Origin: Thelephora terrestris
Lineage: Eukaryota; Basidiomycota; Agaricomycetes; Thelephorales; Thelephoraceae
Direction of reading: 5' to 3'
Assembly: GCA_015956445.1 (NCBI GenBank)
Contig: WIUZ02000010.1
Location: 1,426,001-1,490,000, forward strand
Length of the DNA stretch: 64,000 bases
In this document: positions 32,901 through 43,761 of the stretch, piece by piece
How positions within the stretch are numbered: position 1 is the first letter of the stretch
Layout: each line of letters opens with the position of its first letter
Notes under the pieces: model-generated
What the model was told of the DNA's origin: nothing
Database searches by the model: none
The model's input: only the letters and a program-made list of their open reading frames with translations
Program-made: the position numbers and the translations under genes

Positions 32901-34809
32901 CAGCATTAAGCGGTCCCGGGTATGCATCCAAGAAGGCAGTCGGTAAGGTTGATATCAGGTCGCTATCTTCTCGCTGAGCGGCGGGAAGATCGGTTGACAC
33001 AAGCCTCTGCACAACTTGGACCGCCTCTCCACAAACCGCCCCGCCTTTTCGGACCATATTGCCGAGGAGTTGAAGGACCGAGTGGACCGACTCTTGCGAG
33101 TCGTAATGAGAGGAGGAAAGGAGACAGACTATGGTGGAAACGCCAGTCCTCATCTCCAAGACAGCCTGCAGGATTGAGAACCACTCAGCCCGACACTTCG
33201 TGGACCATACACCGTCGGGATGGCAAAGCGTTTCCACTTCCTCCTCTTCATCTTCTTCCGTCTCCGAGGGATCAGGCATCAGGGGAGGCTGGACATACAC
33301 CCACGCGAAACAACGCCAAAGCAAACAGCCCATCGCGCGGATCGCGCTCTTTTTATGGCGCATAATCTGGTTACACTGGGCGTGGAAGATGCGATAGATC
33401 TGTTGGTCAGCGTATGCACGAGGTCCAAGAAGTACCGCGAAACACCCGGAAACAACGAGCGCCCACACTGGCCCATGTGCTGGATGAGTTGGTTCTTGAA
33501 TACCCAGCAGCGTACGCAAGGTCCGAACAATATCCGACTCCGAACCAGACTTCTTCGGGGTCGTGGGCGCTAAAAGGTACGTGGCGACGGTTTCGGACAC
33601 TCTCGTGTGTACGATCGACCGTGGCAAAGATAAGAGGCCGTTGACGAAACCACCGAGCGCGTGGCATGCCTGAACACGGAGGGGCAAAGTGACCGCAAGC
33701 AGGCTACAGAGAACCGAGGGGAGTAGATCCACAAACGTAGGGACGAAGATATCCGGTTGGTAGAGGCAAAGATCATGGACAGCCTGCAGAGGATCGTGGT
33801 CACCCTTCAGCTTCATCTTGGGCATATCAACGAACCTTTAACCCGTCGCTCACTGAACCTTTCTTCCCCTCTTTCCCAAGCTCCCCTTCGATCCCACGTC
33901 GTAAGGAGTACGCGATTCTGTCTTTTGCCGGGAGAAGGACGGACGCCGGGAGTCGTTGTACTTGTACGAACCATATGGTGAGGGCGTAAGTCTTGCGGGC
34001 GTTGGGTGTTGGCAAGTTTTCGGCCATAGGAATGGCGAGCAATGCAGTCAACATGGAATCGAGGTTATCATCTACAAAAGTTGAACATACAAATGGAGAC
34101 AAGCAAGACGACACACACCAGAGAAGAGTTGACACAGCTGTGGGGACGAAAAAAGTTGCGCGAGGAGCTTGACCACTGAATGGGTGGCGGTAGCCAGGTC
34201 CCTGGCATATCGCACTTCATCCTCGTTCATACCGTGGCGCTTTCTGCTTGGACTGGGGCGCGGAGACGGCAGTGATACCTCAGGCCTGTTCTCCTTGGAG
34301 AGAGAAGGATCCACCATTACTCTTCCGAGGTCACGAACAACTGCATCGGCGAAGAGGTCTTGGTTGGCACGCAAAGGGTCGAAAAGCGGCAGAGTGGAGT
34401 CAAACTCAGCTTCTCCCAAGACGGCGGTCCGAATCCTAGCAGCGAGAATATTATACGCTTGAATCAAATCTCTCAAACACGCGTCAATCGCGATAATCCG
34501 AGAGATGGGACCAGACAGGTAATCCGAATTAAACAGAGGTGTGTCCGGTTCGGGGGTGACCTCGCGTTCAACTTCCTTCTGCAGGTCGGTGAAAGGGAAG
34601 CTGGATGACTTCCTCAGGATGGACTTGACCGGTATCTCGTATGACGCGCTCGGCCGGAGGTTGGTGAGAGATAAGGAGGGAGATAGAGGATGAATCCGGT
34701 TCTCCTGGGACCATGACACGCGAGGCATTTGGGCAAAAATCCGGCGATTTTCCTTTTCCTCGCGGTGAGAAGTACTCGGAGGCGAGGGTAGGTGGTTGGA
34801 AGCCTCCAT
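29987..34809 (-). CDS. rif1: Rif1 homologue (telomere/replication-timing HEAT protein)
   Basis: Rif1 recruits PP1 to chromatin to restrain origin firing, and acts at telomeres and double-strand breaks. The N-terminus carries two candidate PP1-docking motifs: RVSW (residues 30-33, 34711-34722) and SILR in a KSILRKSSSF context (residues 63-66, 34612-34623), the arrangement known from fungal Rif1. The HEAT region follows: DACLRDLIQAYNILA, LTALLAIPMAENL, ALTIWFVQVQRLP, LYQPDIFVPTFVDLLPSVL, GPVWALVVSGCFAVLL, LLWRCFAWVYVQP. The end of the domain, EYEFD|VLMSYQSILFVIQ..FTEFWGSTYVDV, has the same phase-0 intron position as the paralogue at 21-25 kb. A long disordered basic tail ends RRKKMGWPTRARAAAGGRGGLIS at 29987, reached through an intron at about 30337-30274. 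It is divergent from the NOPCHAP1-like gene, with about 200 bp between starts. Confidence 0.85.
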
Positions 34810-35008
34810 GGTCGCGTGTCAAGAGGTAGAACCTAGGGGCGTAGCCTAACAGCGAGCGTGGAACGGAACCAACTCTCACGAACGCGTTCTTATGGTGATC
34901 ATTACCACGTGAGAACATGGAAAACCCCGATCATGTGACCGCGTCTAGGTAAAAATCCCGAGCGACATCGACTCCTGTGCACCACTACTTTGTCGACAAC
35001 CCAGGACC

Positions 35009-35747
35009 ATGGAGGCCCATGAGCGACTGGAGGTAGAGGACGAAGACGGAAGGCAACAACGCTTAGGTACCGATTTGTTATCACAACCGACGGAAATATT
35101 GAGAGTGAGGATATATTCGCAGGTCAACTCCTCACGAAAGTCGATCAGGCTGGGGAAAAACCCCTCAGTGCGTTTGGATCTTCTGTAACAACACCGATCA
35201 ACCGAGGAGCAGAGGGGTTAACGCCGACTTCAGTCGAGCCGCCCGCAGAGCGTTCGTCATCCTGATAAAACACCGCGAAGTAGCAGCGAGTGACGAAATT
35301 CTCAGTCCTCGACAGAGTACGGCAGTTCTTGCCGCAGTTGGCCGAATCGAACGCTTCTCTCTCCACCAGAGACGAACACGATTTGGACATTGAAAATGTC
35401 AGTGAGGACAATCCCTATTACATCGAAATGGTGCGAGCTCCACTCCCGATATGTTGATATGTTCCTTAGCTTATCTCTCGTAGAACCTGGGACTAGGCGT
35501 TTTCGAGTATGGGGGGCGAGGAACCCGCTCAGTCGATGAGACATCTGCTTCGAGTTCGTCTTCATCGTCTTCGACGAGCGAGGGTGATAGCGAAGAGAGC
35601 GATAGCAGCTCTCTAGACTCATCCTCAGAAAATGAGGATGACGCGCAAGTTGCCGCCCGTCCGAAGAAACCGCTCCCCAGGCGGGCAAGACAGAACATCG
35701 AAGTCCTGAGTGGGTCAGAAGATTCCCCCTGTCGACGTTCCGAGTAA
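35009..35747 (+). CDS. NOPCHAP1/DUF4598-like snoRNP-assembly protein
   Basis: Small nuclear protein. The human relative NOPCHAP1 bridges NOP58 to the R2TP/RUVBL chaperone for box C/D snoRNP assembly. The conserved core is clear: VRQFLPQLAESNASLS.. DLDIENVSEDNPYYIEM, spliced (intron about 35431-35490, acceptor CTCGTAG) to NLGLGVFEYGG. This is followed by a Ser-rich acidic tract, then a basic PKKPLPRRARQN segment and a stop at 35747. The N-terminus starts MEAHERLEVEDEDGRQQRLG at 35009. The middle is problematic: frames NSSRKSIRLGKNPS and AFGSSVTTPINRG are offset by one base near 35165-35170 with no good intron to join them. Either a short intron was missed or the gene carries a frameshift. Confidence 0.7.
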
Positions 35748-37927
35748 GCGGCTTTTGCGTGTTCGTCGCAAACATCCCGCCCACATATCACCAAATGTCG
35801 GCGGCGCCCCCTGAGGCCTGGGCCCGATTAACCGAGCGCGAGTGCCGCACGTAGCTAAACCTCATGTCTAAAAACCTGCCCGTAAGTGTTTGCTGGGATT
35901 TCTATAGAACATTGTCCCTACAACACAGGTTCGGCAACTATCATGGCCATATCACAGAGCACCGAAAGTCCCTGTCAAAGTTTAATAATGGGCCTTTCGG
36001 GATTCCGGAAATCAAAAAGTCGTGGCATTCTGTTGTTGCGTTATGCCATTCATTCATCATCACCCCATTGTCGAGTTTCCAATCACACAATTTGTCTAAC
36101 CCATTGGGGAGAGGACGGTGCGGCACGCAGCCTTCACACAATTCATGAGAGATGCCCAAGAGGGGTTAGCCAACTACCACCGCCAAGATTGAAAGTGGAG
36201 GTTTTAGCGAAAAATAGGGCTAGAGGGGGTTATTCCCATTGGTCACACGTCCGTCAATGCGGCGGGGAACTAGTAGATGGGGGGCGATCAATCTCGCACG
36301 TTGCGCATCGTGGGTGCCGCCTGCAGACCACGATGTTTATGGCCCAGGCCCTCCTTATCGATGAGGGGGCCTGCGGAAAACAACCGCCCTAGAGATCACA
36401 TGCCTCAATGTTGGACGAAGACGTATATCATTGGGATCCACCAACCCGCGTGGGGCCCGGAGGACGAGTGCTTCCAGTATTGGTTGTTTTCCCCTAACTT
36501 CTCACTAGAGGAAGATATGCGCTGCCCCAAGCGTGGACAATTGGGTACAAAAATCTTAGATTAAGTGCACGCTTATCGATGGACGCATTGACCAGATCAG
36601 CTGGAAGTTGGACCCATTTCTCTTAATTCAGAATTTCAATTTCATCGCCGCTCGGAAGTACCATACCACGTACACGCGCTGAGAATGACTTTATATGTTT
36701 TCCTAGTGCGTATCGTAAAGAATGTTCGAGGGTCTCAGAGCCTAACGAGTAGCTTAGGATATCTCACGGCTTGCCCGAATCCCCATTTGACGATATTGTA
36801 CTCTCGGCATTGACTGTGAAGGAACTCTGACCACATATCGTAAACATATCGCAAACATGCTAGTCACGTTCGAGTCCTCTTTCAGCTTGATAGTATAATC
36901 CGGCAACTTACGACCAAATTATTTTGTGTGGTTTGTTTCGGTATGGTCTACTTGGGGAGGCGGCTGTTCCTGTGATCGCTGACCCAGTGCCAGCGTCGAT
37001 AGAGTCTTCTGCAGCCACGAAATTGATACAAGGTCAATACTCCAGCCATCGTATCTACCAGTCACTAGATAAGGCGCCAATATCGTTTCGATAGGTCCAC
37101 CTCCGATACAAGAACAATTGGCATCATCTAGGGCTGAGACCTCTTACGCTATCGTCCCAGAAGCGAACGTGTACTGGCAACCAAGACAGGAAGGGAGAGC
37201 CTTAGAGGCGCTTTGGATCCACTGTGACAAAAAGTGTGGGAATCTCGGGATTCGGGTCAGCCGGAACGGTGTTTCAAGGGTCCGGGCAACCAAAGACCGT
37301 CTTCCGTCACCCGGTTATCCAATTGTTGACGTTAAGGGATAGTCTTGACGTCCTTCTCAACGTATGAAGGCGGTGTCATGATCAAGTATCTAAACCGGTA
37401 TAATTGAGTTATGGAACGGGGGACCCACGCGACTGTCGAGCCGAAGTCAACGATTGACACTCGTTCACAGTTCTGCGAACAAGCGAGATGTCTGAGCTGG
37501 GAAAAGATGTGGGTAAAGTCGTTGGACCTATGAAGAGTCAACTTGGCATCGGTTTCCGGAGGTAAATTACCACCTTCACGCTAGATGGGCACCTCGTACT
37601 TGAAAAAGTCGAGCGCTGTTCGATTTGGAGTCATGGCCCCTATTTCCTCTATCCCTGATATGTTGATAGCTGCCACGGAAGCCAAGAATCTCTTAACGCA
37701 CACCCTAGACTTATGGAGAGTGAGTATCTGTTCCTATTGTTGGCTGCCACGCAGAACGCGCGCGGGAATCACGAGTATCTGGACAGCATACGTTCAAGTT
37801 ATGACAGGACGAAGTGCAGAGAGAGAAAATACGAGGGGATTATCATGGACGTGAACCCGTTATTGCAAAAACCTGGAAAGAAATACATAGAAGCGGGGAA
37901 AACCTAGTAAAACGGCTCAGCACAAGA
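35748..37927. other. 2.2-kb gene-poor region, partly AT-rich
   Basis: No convincing coding frame. Scattered ORFs of 60-95 codons on the plus strand (36277-36564, 37118-37342, 37585-37854) have no motif and are not joined by good splice sites. The segment around 36550-37000 is AT-rich. Possibly old repeat or transposon debris, but I could not match it to the Plavaka element or to other parts of the window. Confidence 0.4.
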
Positions 37928-40147
37928 TCATTGAAAAGCTTGCATCAGGGCGTCGGATATGAAGGTGGCGGAAACCTGTTGTCCGCCAAACCAACGTCCA
38001 CTTAAGCCCTGTATGGCTTTCTTCGCAGAGTCGACGCTGTCAAACTTGACGAATATTTCGCCCTAGAGTCCGTTGTCGGATAAGTGTATTTTATGGTGAA
38101 AGGGAGCCAACAAACCTGAGGTGAATCTCTGTCGACCTTAATCGCTTCGACCCTTCCGTACTTATCTTCGCATTCGCCTCTGACCTCGTCAGCAAGGTCT
38201 TTGTCCCAGTCACGTTCGGTTTCCCTGAGGGCTTGTTCAGTGGTGAGACACGCCAGAGCAGAAAGATACTACTTTTCTGGATCGAACATATTCTTTAGGA
38301 CCACCGATCTGGATGTCATGGTCTGTGGGATGTGAGGTCGCACACTAACCGCCGACTGTGTTAGAGACACAATGATAGCGATCGAAAATGAACTCACATG
38401 GTCTCTTCTTGGACCGAAGAATTCTCAGTCCTAGCGAGCTTCTGCATTAGCGCTTGACGAGAGGCTGCATTGAGATTACCGCCTGCAGAACGTCTGGTGA
38501 GAATCAGCGGTATTTCAAGAACTAGACACACATGCCTCCACTGTCCTCCAACGAATCCTGTTGGGTATACCTTCCTGAGCCCTTTTCATGAACAGTGTTT
38601 ACACGGAGCTGGCTAGCGTGTGAGCCAAGGGCATTTCGCAACAAAACCGGGGGCCTCACCGTCCTGCCGGCAAGTTCGAAACCCTCCATTTGTTCTAGAG
38701 CCATCTTTGCGTCTTCTGAGCGTTTATACCTAAGATGAAACGCCGGTCAGGGTACAGACGTGAAAAAACTGCTGGAGCCACGCACTGAATGAAAGCATAT
38801 CCCTTGCTCCTGCCGGTCACAGGGTCACGATGCAGATCTACAAATTCAAGTTCTCCAAAAGGTTCGAACACCTGTCTGATGTCCGACTCGGTCAGATTGA
38901 AATGTAAGGAGCCCACGTAAAGCCTAGACTGCAGGTTAGTGGGGTACCAAACGAGGAAAGCTGGCGTCTTACTGCATTCCGCCGCGATGGGATACGCCAG
39001 GTGGTAGATTCAAGTTGCTGTCATTTACCGGTGAGCGAAAACAGGGAAGCGCTGAGTAAATTGAACTAGTGACGAACCCATCTCCTGCGTGTGTCCGGTT
39101 ACGCTCTGCCTCGGTGTATTGAATCAAGATTGGAAGCCCCATCACGACGGTTCCGTTCAAGTTGAGTGCCTTTTCGACGAGATCCACTGTTCGGAACTCA
39201 ACATAACCGATGCTGTGGATGCTATGAGTGGAGCTCCTAGTTTGCATGGAAGTAAGTCGTACCCTTTTGAACGGCGGGAGATGCGGTCGGTGACGATCCT
39301 AGAGTCAAGCACACTCCCTTCGCCGAGCTTATCTTCGAAGAAGTAACCAAGGTCTCGAGCAGTAAGTCGTGCGGCTAGCTGAGAAACGAACGCTGAGCGC
39401 GTTTCGGAATCGTCCTCTTTTGGTTCTTCAGGATTGTAATCATCCTGTGGTTGCTCGAATCCTGGAGAGGGAGGGCTGGGAAGCACTTGGTCAGCCATGA
39501 CACTTGACACGCCGACGAGAAACTCACCGTGGGGGGCTAGGCGGAGGTCGCTCGGAAGGTTCACGCGGGTCTCTGCGAGGGCGGTTAATGTCTTCCCTAG
39601 GCTTTGAGTACTTTTTTTCTGGATCTCGAGAATGGGAACGGGGCGGAGCATCGGGTACATCATCACCTCTTTTCCTCTTTGCATCAGGGGAGTCCTCAGC
39701 ACCATCTTCCCTCTTCCTTCGACGCTCTCGGCGATCCCTTTCGTCTCTATCCCGGTCGCGGTCGACCCGGTGGCTATCTCTGTCTCTCTCTTCGCGACGG
39801 CGTCTGCGTTCGTAATCATGGCCGCGGTGCTCCCTGTCTCTCTCTCGGTCGCGATAACGGTCCCTGCTTCGACTGCGGTGGTGTCCGTGGGCGCGGTTGC
39901 TGAAATGCTCTCGGTCTCGGTCTCGACGGCTTCCGTCCCGTCGCTCTCTGGAACCAGATCTATGTGACCTCCGCGTACGGGTGGTATCAACTGAATGAGT
40001 CCGGGACCTGTTGTGTACCACTTGTTAGCTTTAGGAACACTCTGGCGAACCAAGTGACGCTGTTAGTCCTGAGACTCACGATTTCCGGCCGGGAGAAAGC
40101 TCCCCGTCTAGACGGTCCGCGGCCATCTTTCCATTCGGTGAGGTCAT
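37928..40147 (-). CDS. RBM39/CC1-like splicing factor (RS domain, three RRMs)
   Basis: Nuclear RNA-binding splicing factor of the RBM39 (CAPER/HCC1) group, which links U2AF-type 3'-splice-site recognition to SR-type domains. Start at 40147 (MTSPNGKMAADRLDGEL..). A splice leads into a long Arg/Ser/Asp/Glu-rich RS domain (about 40005-39560). RRM1 begins SAFVSQLAARLTARDLGYFF (about 39390) and ends VGYVEFRTVDLVEKALNLNG (about 39200-39150). RRM2 is SRLYVGSLHFNLTESDIRQVF..GRSKGYAFIQ (about 38925-38790), continuing EDAKMALEQMEGFELAGR (about 38715-38660). The C-terminal UHM-like RRM3 runs SVVLKNMFDP (about 38310), DWDKDLADEVRGECEDKYG, GEIFVKFDSVDSAKKAIQGL and WFGGQQVSATFI (about 38060-37950), with the stop at 37928. 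Many short introns. Appears complete. Confidence 0.9.
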
Positions 40148-40496
40148 CTCCAATGCGTGGGCAACGTTTTACTGCTTAAACTTGTGAAATGAATCGAACT
40201 TGGGTCCTTTTTGAAAAGCGACGCGTGAGGTCGTCTGAGTTGCCAAAGGAGATCGGGTTCTTCCGGAGAAAACTGATGACATTAGGTAATTCGTGCTCAT
40301 CCCGTTGTAATTCAAGAGTCGAAACCATGTCAACATCTTGGATGTCAATCCTGGTAGTCAGGAAGGGCATATCTAGGTTTTTAAGGTACAGTGACTTCTA
40401 AAGGACGCATGATTCCACAATGACGTCAGCAGAAAATTGATAGAGAGAAAATGATGGAAAGCCGTTCGATAGGATTTTCGTGGGAGACATGGTGAT
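40148..40496. repeat. 3' flank of TmpA-like copy A, duplicated at 43.48-43.76 kb
   Basis: About 270 bp (about 40226-40496) is similar to about 43480-43761: matching ttccggag.aaa, tcattaggtaat, tttcaagagtcgaaa, cctggtagtcaggaagggc and gagagaaaatga.ggaaagccgttc blocks. The similarity shows that the tandem duplication unit includes downstream non-coding sequence. It also touches the promoter side of the RBM39 gene. Confidence 0.7.
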
Positions 40497-42242
40497 TCAA
40501 GAGTCGAAGATGGCACCGTAGGCGGGGATGCCGCGGCTGTTAAGGCCGTAGACCAGCTTCTCGGTCAGTGGTTGGTTGGAGATGACCGCGACGGCCTCTG
40601 CATTGAATTCCTTGACCATCTTCAAAGTAAGCTTGACTAAGTCGGGCCTTCCGTGCTTCCGAGTGTCTATCGCACGAGAAGCGTTAGGACAAACGCAACC
40701 TCCCAGGAGTATTGTATTCATTGCTTACCATAGAGAACAGCGTCGGGAGCGTACCGCAAGATCTGATCGACAAACTCGTCACCGAAAGTCTCACGGGCAT
40801 TAGGGGAGGCCCAGAGCAAGCGGACTGGGATACGGTCCTCGAAGATAGCGTTAGCGCATGGACCAATGCCGGAACCTGTGGCGACGAGAATCATGCGGCG
40901 GAACAAGGGGACAACCCTCAGGAAACCATGGGTGGGAATACCACGGACCCAAAGTTTAGTGGGTGGGTTATCAATGACTTTAGAAGTCCAATCGCCAGCA
41001 CGAGAAACGATGAGAGAGAACTCGTTCCTCCCGGGCTCGCGGATGGTGGCGAAGGCGTGCCATTCCTTGAGAGGAGAATCAGTGATCCGGATGGCCGTGC
41101 CGGTGCCAGTGCGGGCTGTCGCGTTATAAGCAGACGCTATGGTACATTCATAGAAGTGAACAGACGCACTGTAGTCAAAGTATAACCTAGTAGCATGCTT
41201 GGAGAGGGTAACAGCACGGACGTTTACTTTGCGGAGATGAATCCAGGGAAGGATGACGGACAATGTGATGATAGATTGGAGCCAGAAAGTGACGTTGTGC
41301 TTGCAAGCATGGGGGAGTTTTTCTCCGGGCACACGGTTATCGTTGATGAAGAGAACGATTTGGGCCCAGACCAGGGCTACGGAGGTCCATCCGAGGAAAC
41401 GATGAGTCAAATCGAAGGAATCGTGGAACTTGGCACGCATAGCGGGGTAGGCGAACACAAGCAGCACCAAAAGTAACCCCAGAATGACCCATGAGACAAC
41501 GACAGTAGCAAGTGAGATCTGTGCATCATTGGTCGCGGTACAGCCAATTATCGGTGAAGGATACACACAGGAGACAGCCCGTGGATGTATTCATGGGTTC
41601 CCATGGCCACGAAAAGAACCAGCCAGATAACACCGGAGATACCGCACCCAGAGTGGACTGGATTAGTGCGAATCAGCGCTGAGTGGAGAATGTAGAGAGG
41701 AGGATCGATCGATACTTACGGCCACCGATGTGAGAGATACGAGCGGAAATCCTCCTAATCATCAAAGGAGTGGACTGTGGCCAAGCCGTGAAGATCTTGA
41801 ACAGGATGTTGATAACATGCTCTTGTCGCATAAGGATGGAGACAAAAAGGTTGGAAATGACAGCATAAGCGATCTTCCCGGTGTTTGCCTGATGTGTCGC
41901 AGTGAGACCAACGAAGACCGACATGTTTGCTGCAAAGGTTATGCCGAACAGCCGTCGGTAGACCGAGAAGAACATATAGCGCAAGTTACGAATGGGTTTA
42001 GAGTGCCTCTTTTCGGTGTACTCTTCGTCCAAGTAACCTTCCCAGCGGAAACCCTGCTCTTTTGTTTCGACGATATCAGATGAATCGCCAAGGACCATTG
42101 ATGGAAGGAAAGCAGTTGGCTGCTCTAGGGCGAGATGCTTCTCTATGGGAAGCGTCTCATCGCTCCTAGTAATAGATGAACAATAATCTGAGAATGAAGT
42201 TGAGACCACGCACGATTGAAATGCACCCTGATCGGCAGGCAT
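40497..42242 (-). CDS. TmpA-like integral membrane flavoprotein, tandem copy A
   Basis: Membrane protein of the fungal TmpA family (ferric-reductase-like membrane core plus FAD/NAD-binding C-terminus). TmpA regulates conidiation in Aspergillus nidulans, probably through an extracellular signal. Start at 42242 (MPADQGAFQS, spliced to SDETLPIEKHLALEQ), chosen because copy B has the same first exon and donor. Membrane segments: FFSVYRRLFGITFAANMSVFVGL, IAYAVISNLFVSILM, SGVIWLVLFVAMG, ISLATVVVSWVILGLLLVLLVFAY (several His nearby: RAKFHDSFDLTHRFLGW) and LQSIITLSVILPWI. A flavin/NAD domain follows: AIRITDSPLKEWHAFATI, FSLIVSRAGDWTSKVI, MILVATGSGIGPCANAI and VRLLWASPN. The last exon is DTRKHGRPDLVKLTLKMV..SRGIPAYGAIFDS. 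All introns splice in phase. Intact. Confidence 0.85.
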
Positions 42243-43761
42243 ATGTGTGGGTGAATGGGCGGCAGAACGGTAAGGGGGAGTATTGGAGGATAAGAAGATA
42301 AGTGGTGAAGGAAAGGGCGTCATCTGGTAGGTTTTACGGTACTTAAGAAACGACGATGGGTTCAATGAGCTATGGCGCTTGAGTGATTCCTGCTTGAACG
42401 GCCATGCGGACATTTTCGTTTTGGCCAGGTTCAGGAACTCTTGTTTGTCCATAGAGGGGAACTACTATGGGTCGTAGCCGCGAGACACCTTCCTTTGGGA
42501 AAGTGGCTGGATGCTCCACGGCAAATGGAGGTTGATATCAGGGAATGCCGCGGGATACGCCCGAGGATATGGTGATGGAGCGAGGACGTCGCTCGACATA
42601 TTGGAAAGATATCAGAAAACGTCAAACATATGCCCGATGGCGAGGATGTATCCTGTGAATACCCGAGTATGACACCGACACATTGACTCGATCGCTTGTT
42701 TCTTTCTTTTTCGTGGTAAAACTCCTCGCGGTTTGGGACTAAGGCACATGTTTGGTCAGGTTTTCGGACAGAACCTCACGAAGGCGCCATGTGTCGTTAA
42801 GCGAGCGCAGACCAACGAGCGGCCGAAACGATTGAGGAGGTGTTTTAACCGATAGACAGAGCGGAGAGCGATTATGGGTCGTCATTGGTGTTGCTGGCGG
42901 AGCACTGCGAGCCTGCCAGGTGGTTGTTTCAAGCGGTAATTTCCCGGTGGCAAGGCAGAGGCCATTACCAGAAGGCGGCCGCCCCGGCACCGGCGGAATA
43001 CCAGCTAGCTCCAGCTCTTTACCACAAGAATGATGACGAGATTGCCCCTGTATTCAAGTTTGCCTCGAGAGTGTTCAGATACGATTCTAGGCTTTCAACG
43101 AGAACAAAAGCAAAACCCCCGCAAATCTAGCCATCCCCATCAATGTTCCGCAACACTGGTGGACGTCCACAGCTCAGCCTGCCAATGGCTTCAGTTGCCA
43201 CTTGAAGCTTGAAGGCCGAGAACAGATCCAACAGTTTTGAATCCATCTGCAAGCACTATTGACCGGGTTAGAACCCTTGAACTCACCGAATAGGGCCCGC
43301 GCCGCCTTGTGCCGACCTAGAAATTTCCAGTTCTGCCTGGCGGTTGGCAGAACCCGACCCTGGACAGTTATGCCCCTCATGGAATCACCTTTTATAATAA
43401 CGCCGGGTTGGAACGATCCGCATATTTGAACTCTTCCTGTGCTGATACAAGTCCGTGAGCTTGAACGTGCAGAAAGGGATGGGTGAGGTCGTCTTGAAGG
43501 AGGTCGGATTTTTCCGGAGGAAACCAATGTCATTAGGTAATCGAGGTTTTACGCTACTCATCCCGCTACATTTCAAGAGTCGAAATCATATCGACATCTT
43601 GAATGGCCAGCCTGGTAGTCAGGAAGGGCGTATATAAGGTTGTAAAGTAAAGTGGCTTTGAAAGAATGCACAATTTCATGATGGCGTCAGATATAAAAAA
43701 TTGTGATGAGAGAAAATGAGGGAAAGCCGTTCAGTGAGAATTCCCTGGGAAATAGGGTTAT
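42243..43761. other. Region between the TmpA-like copies
   Basis: The left part (about 42243-42500) is the copy A promoter and resembles the copy B upstream region (45495-45750). An upstream frame starting MDKQEFLNLAKTKM at 42452 is open into the first exon but not conserved in copy B, so I treat it as 5' UTR. The middle has no gene. At about 43395-43480 there is similarity to the sequence just upstream of the ligase gene (45965-46050). From about 43480 it is the duplicated 3' flank of copy B. Confidence 0.5.

Noticed and set aside
38870-38890. tRNA B-box-like sequence (ggttcgaac)
   Set aside because: It lies inside RRM2 of the splicing-factor gene and no A box or cloverleaf can be drawn around it.
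39157-40053. 298-codon minus-strand ORF overlapping the RS domain
   Set aside because: It is the alternative frame of the Arg/Ser-rich repeat region joined to part of RRM1. The RS-reading frame with splicing into RRM1 is the real one.
42243-42452. Upstream in-frame start MDKQEFLNLAKTKM for TmpA-like copy A
   Set aside because: The extension is not conserved in copy B, whose homologous start is MSTDKGGF.. with the same donor site. The internal start at 42242 fits both copies.
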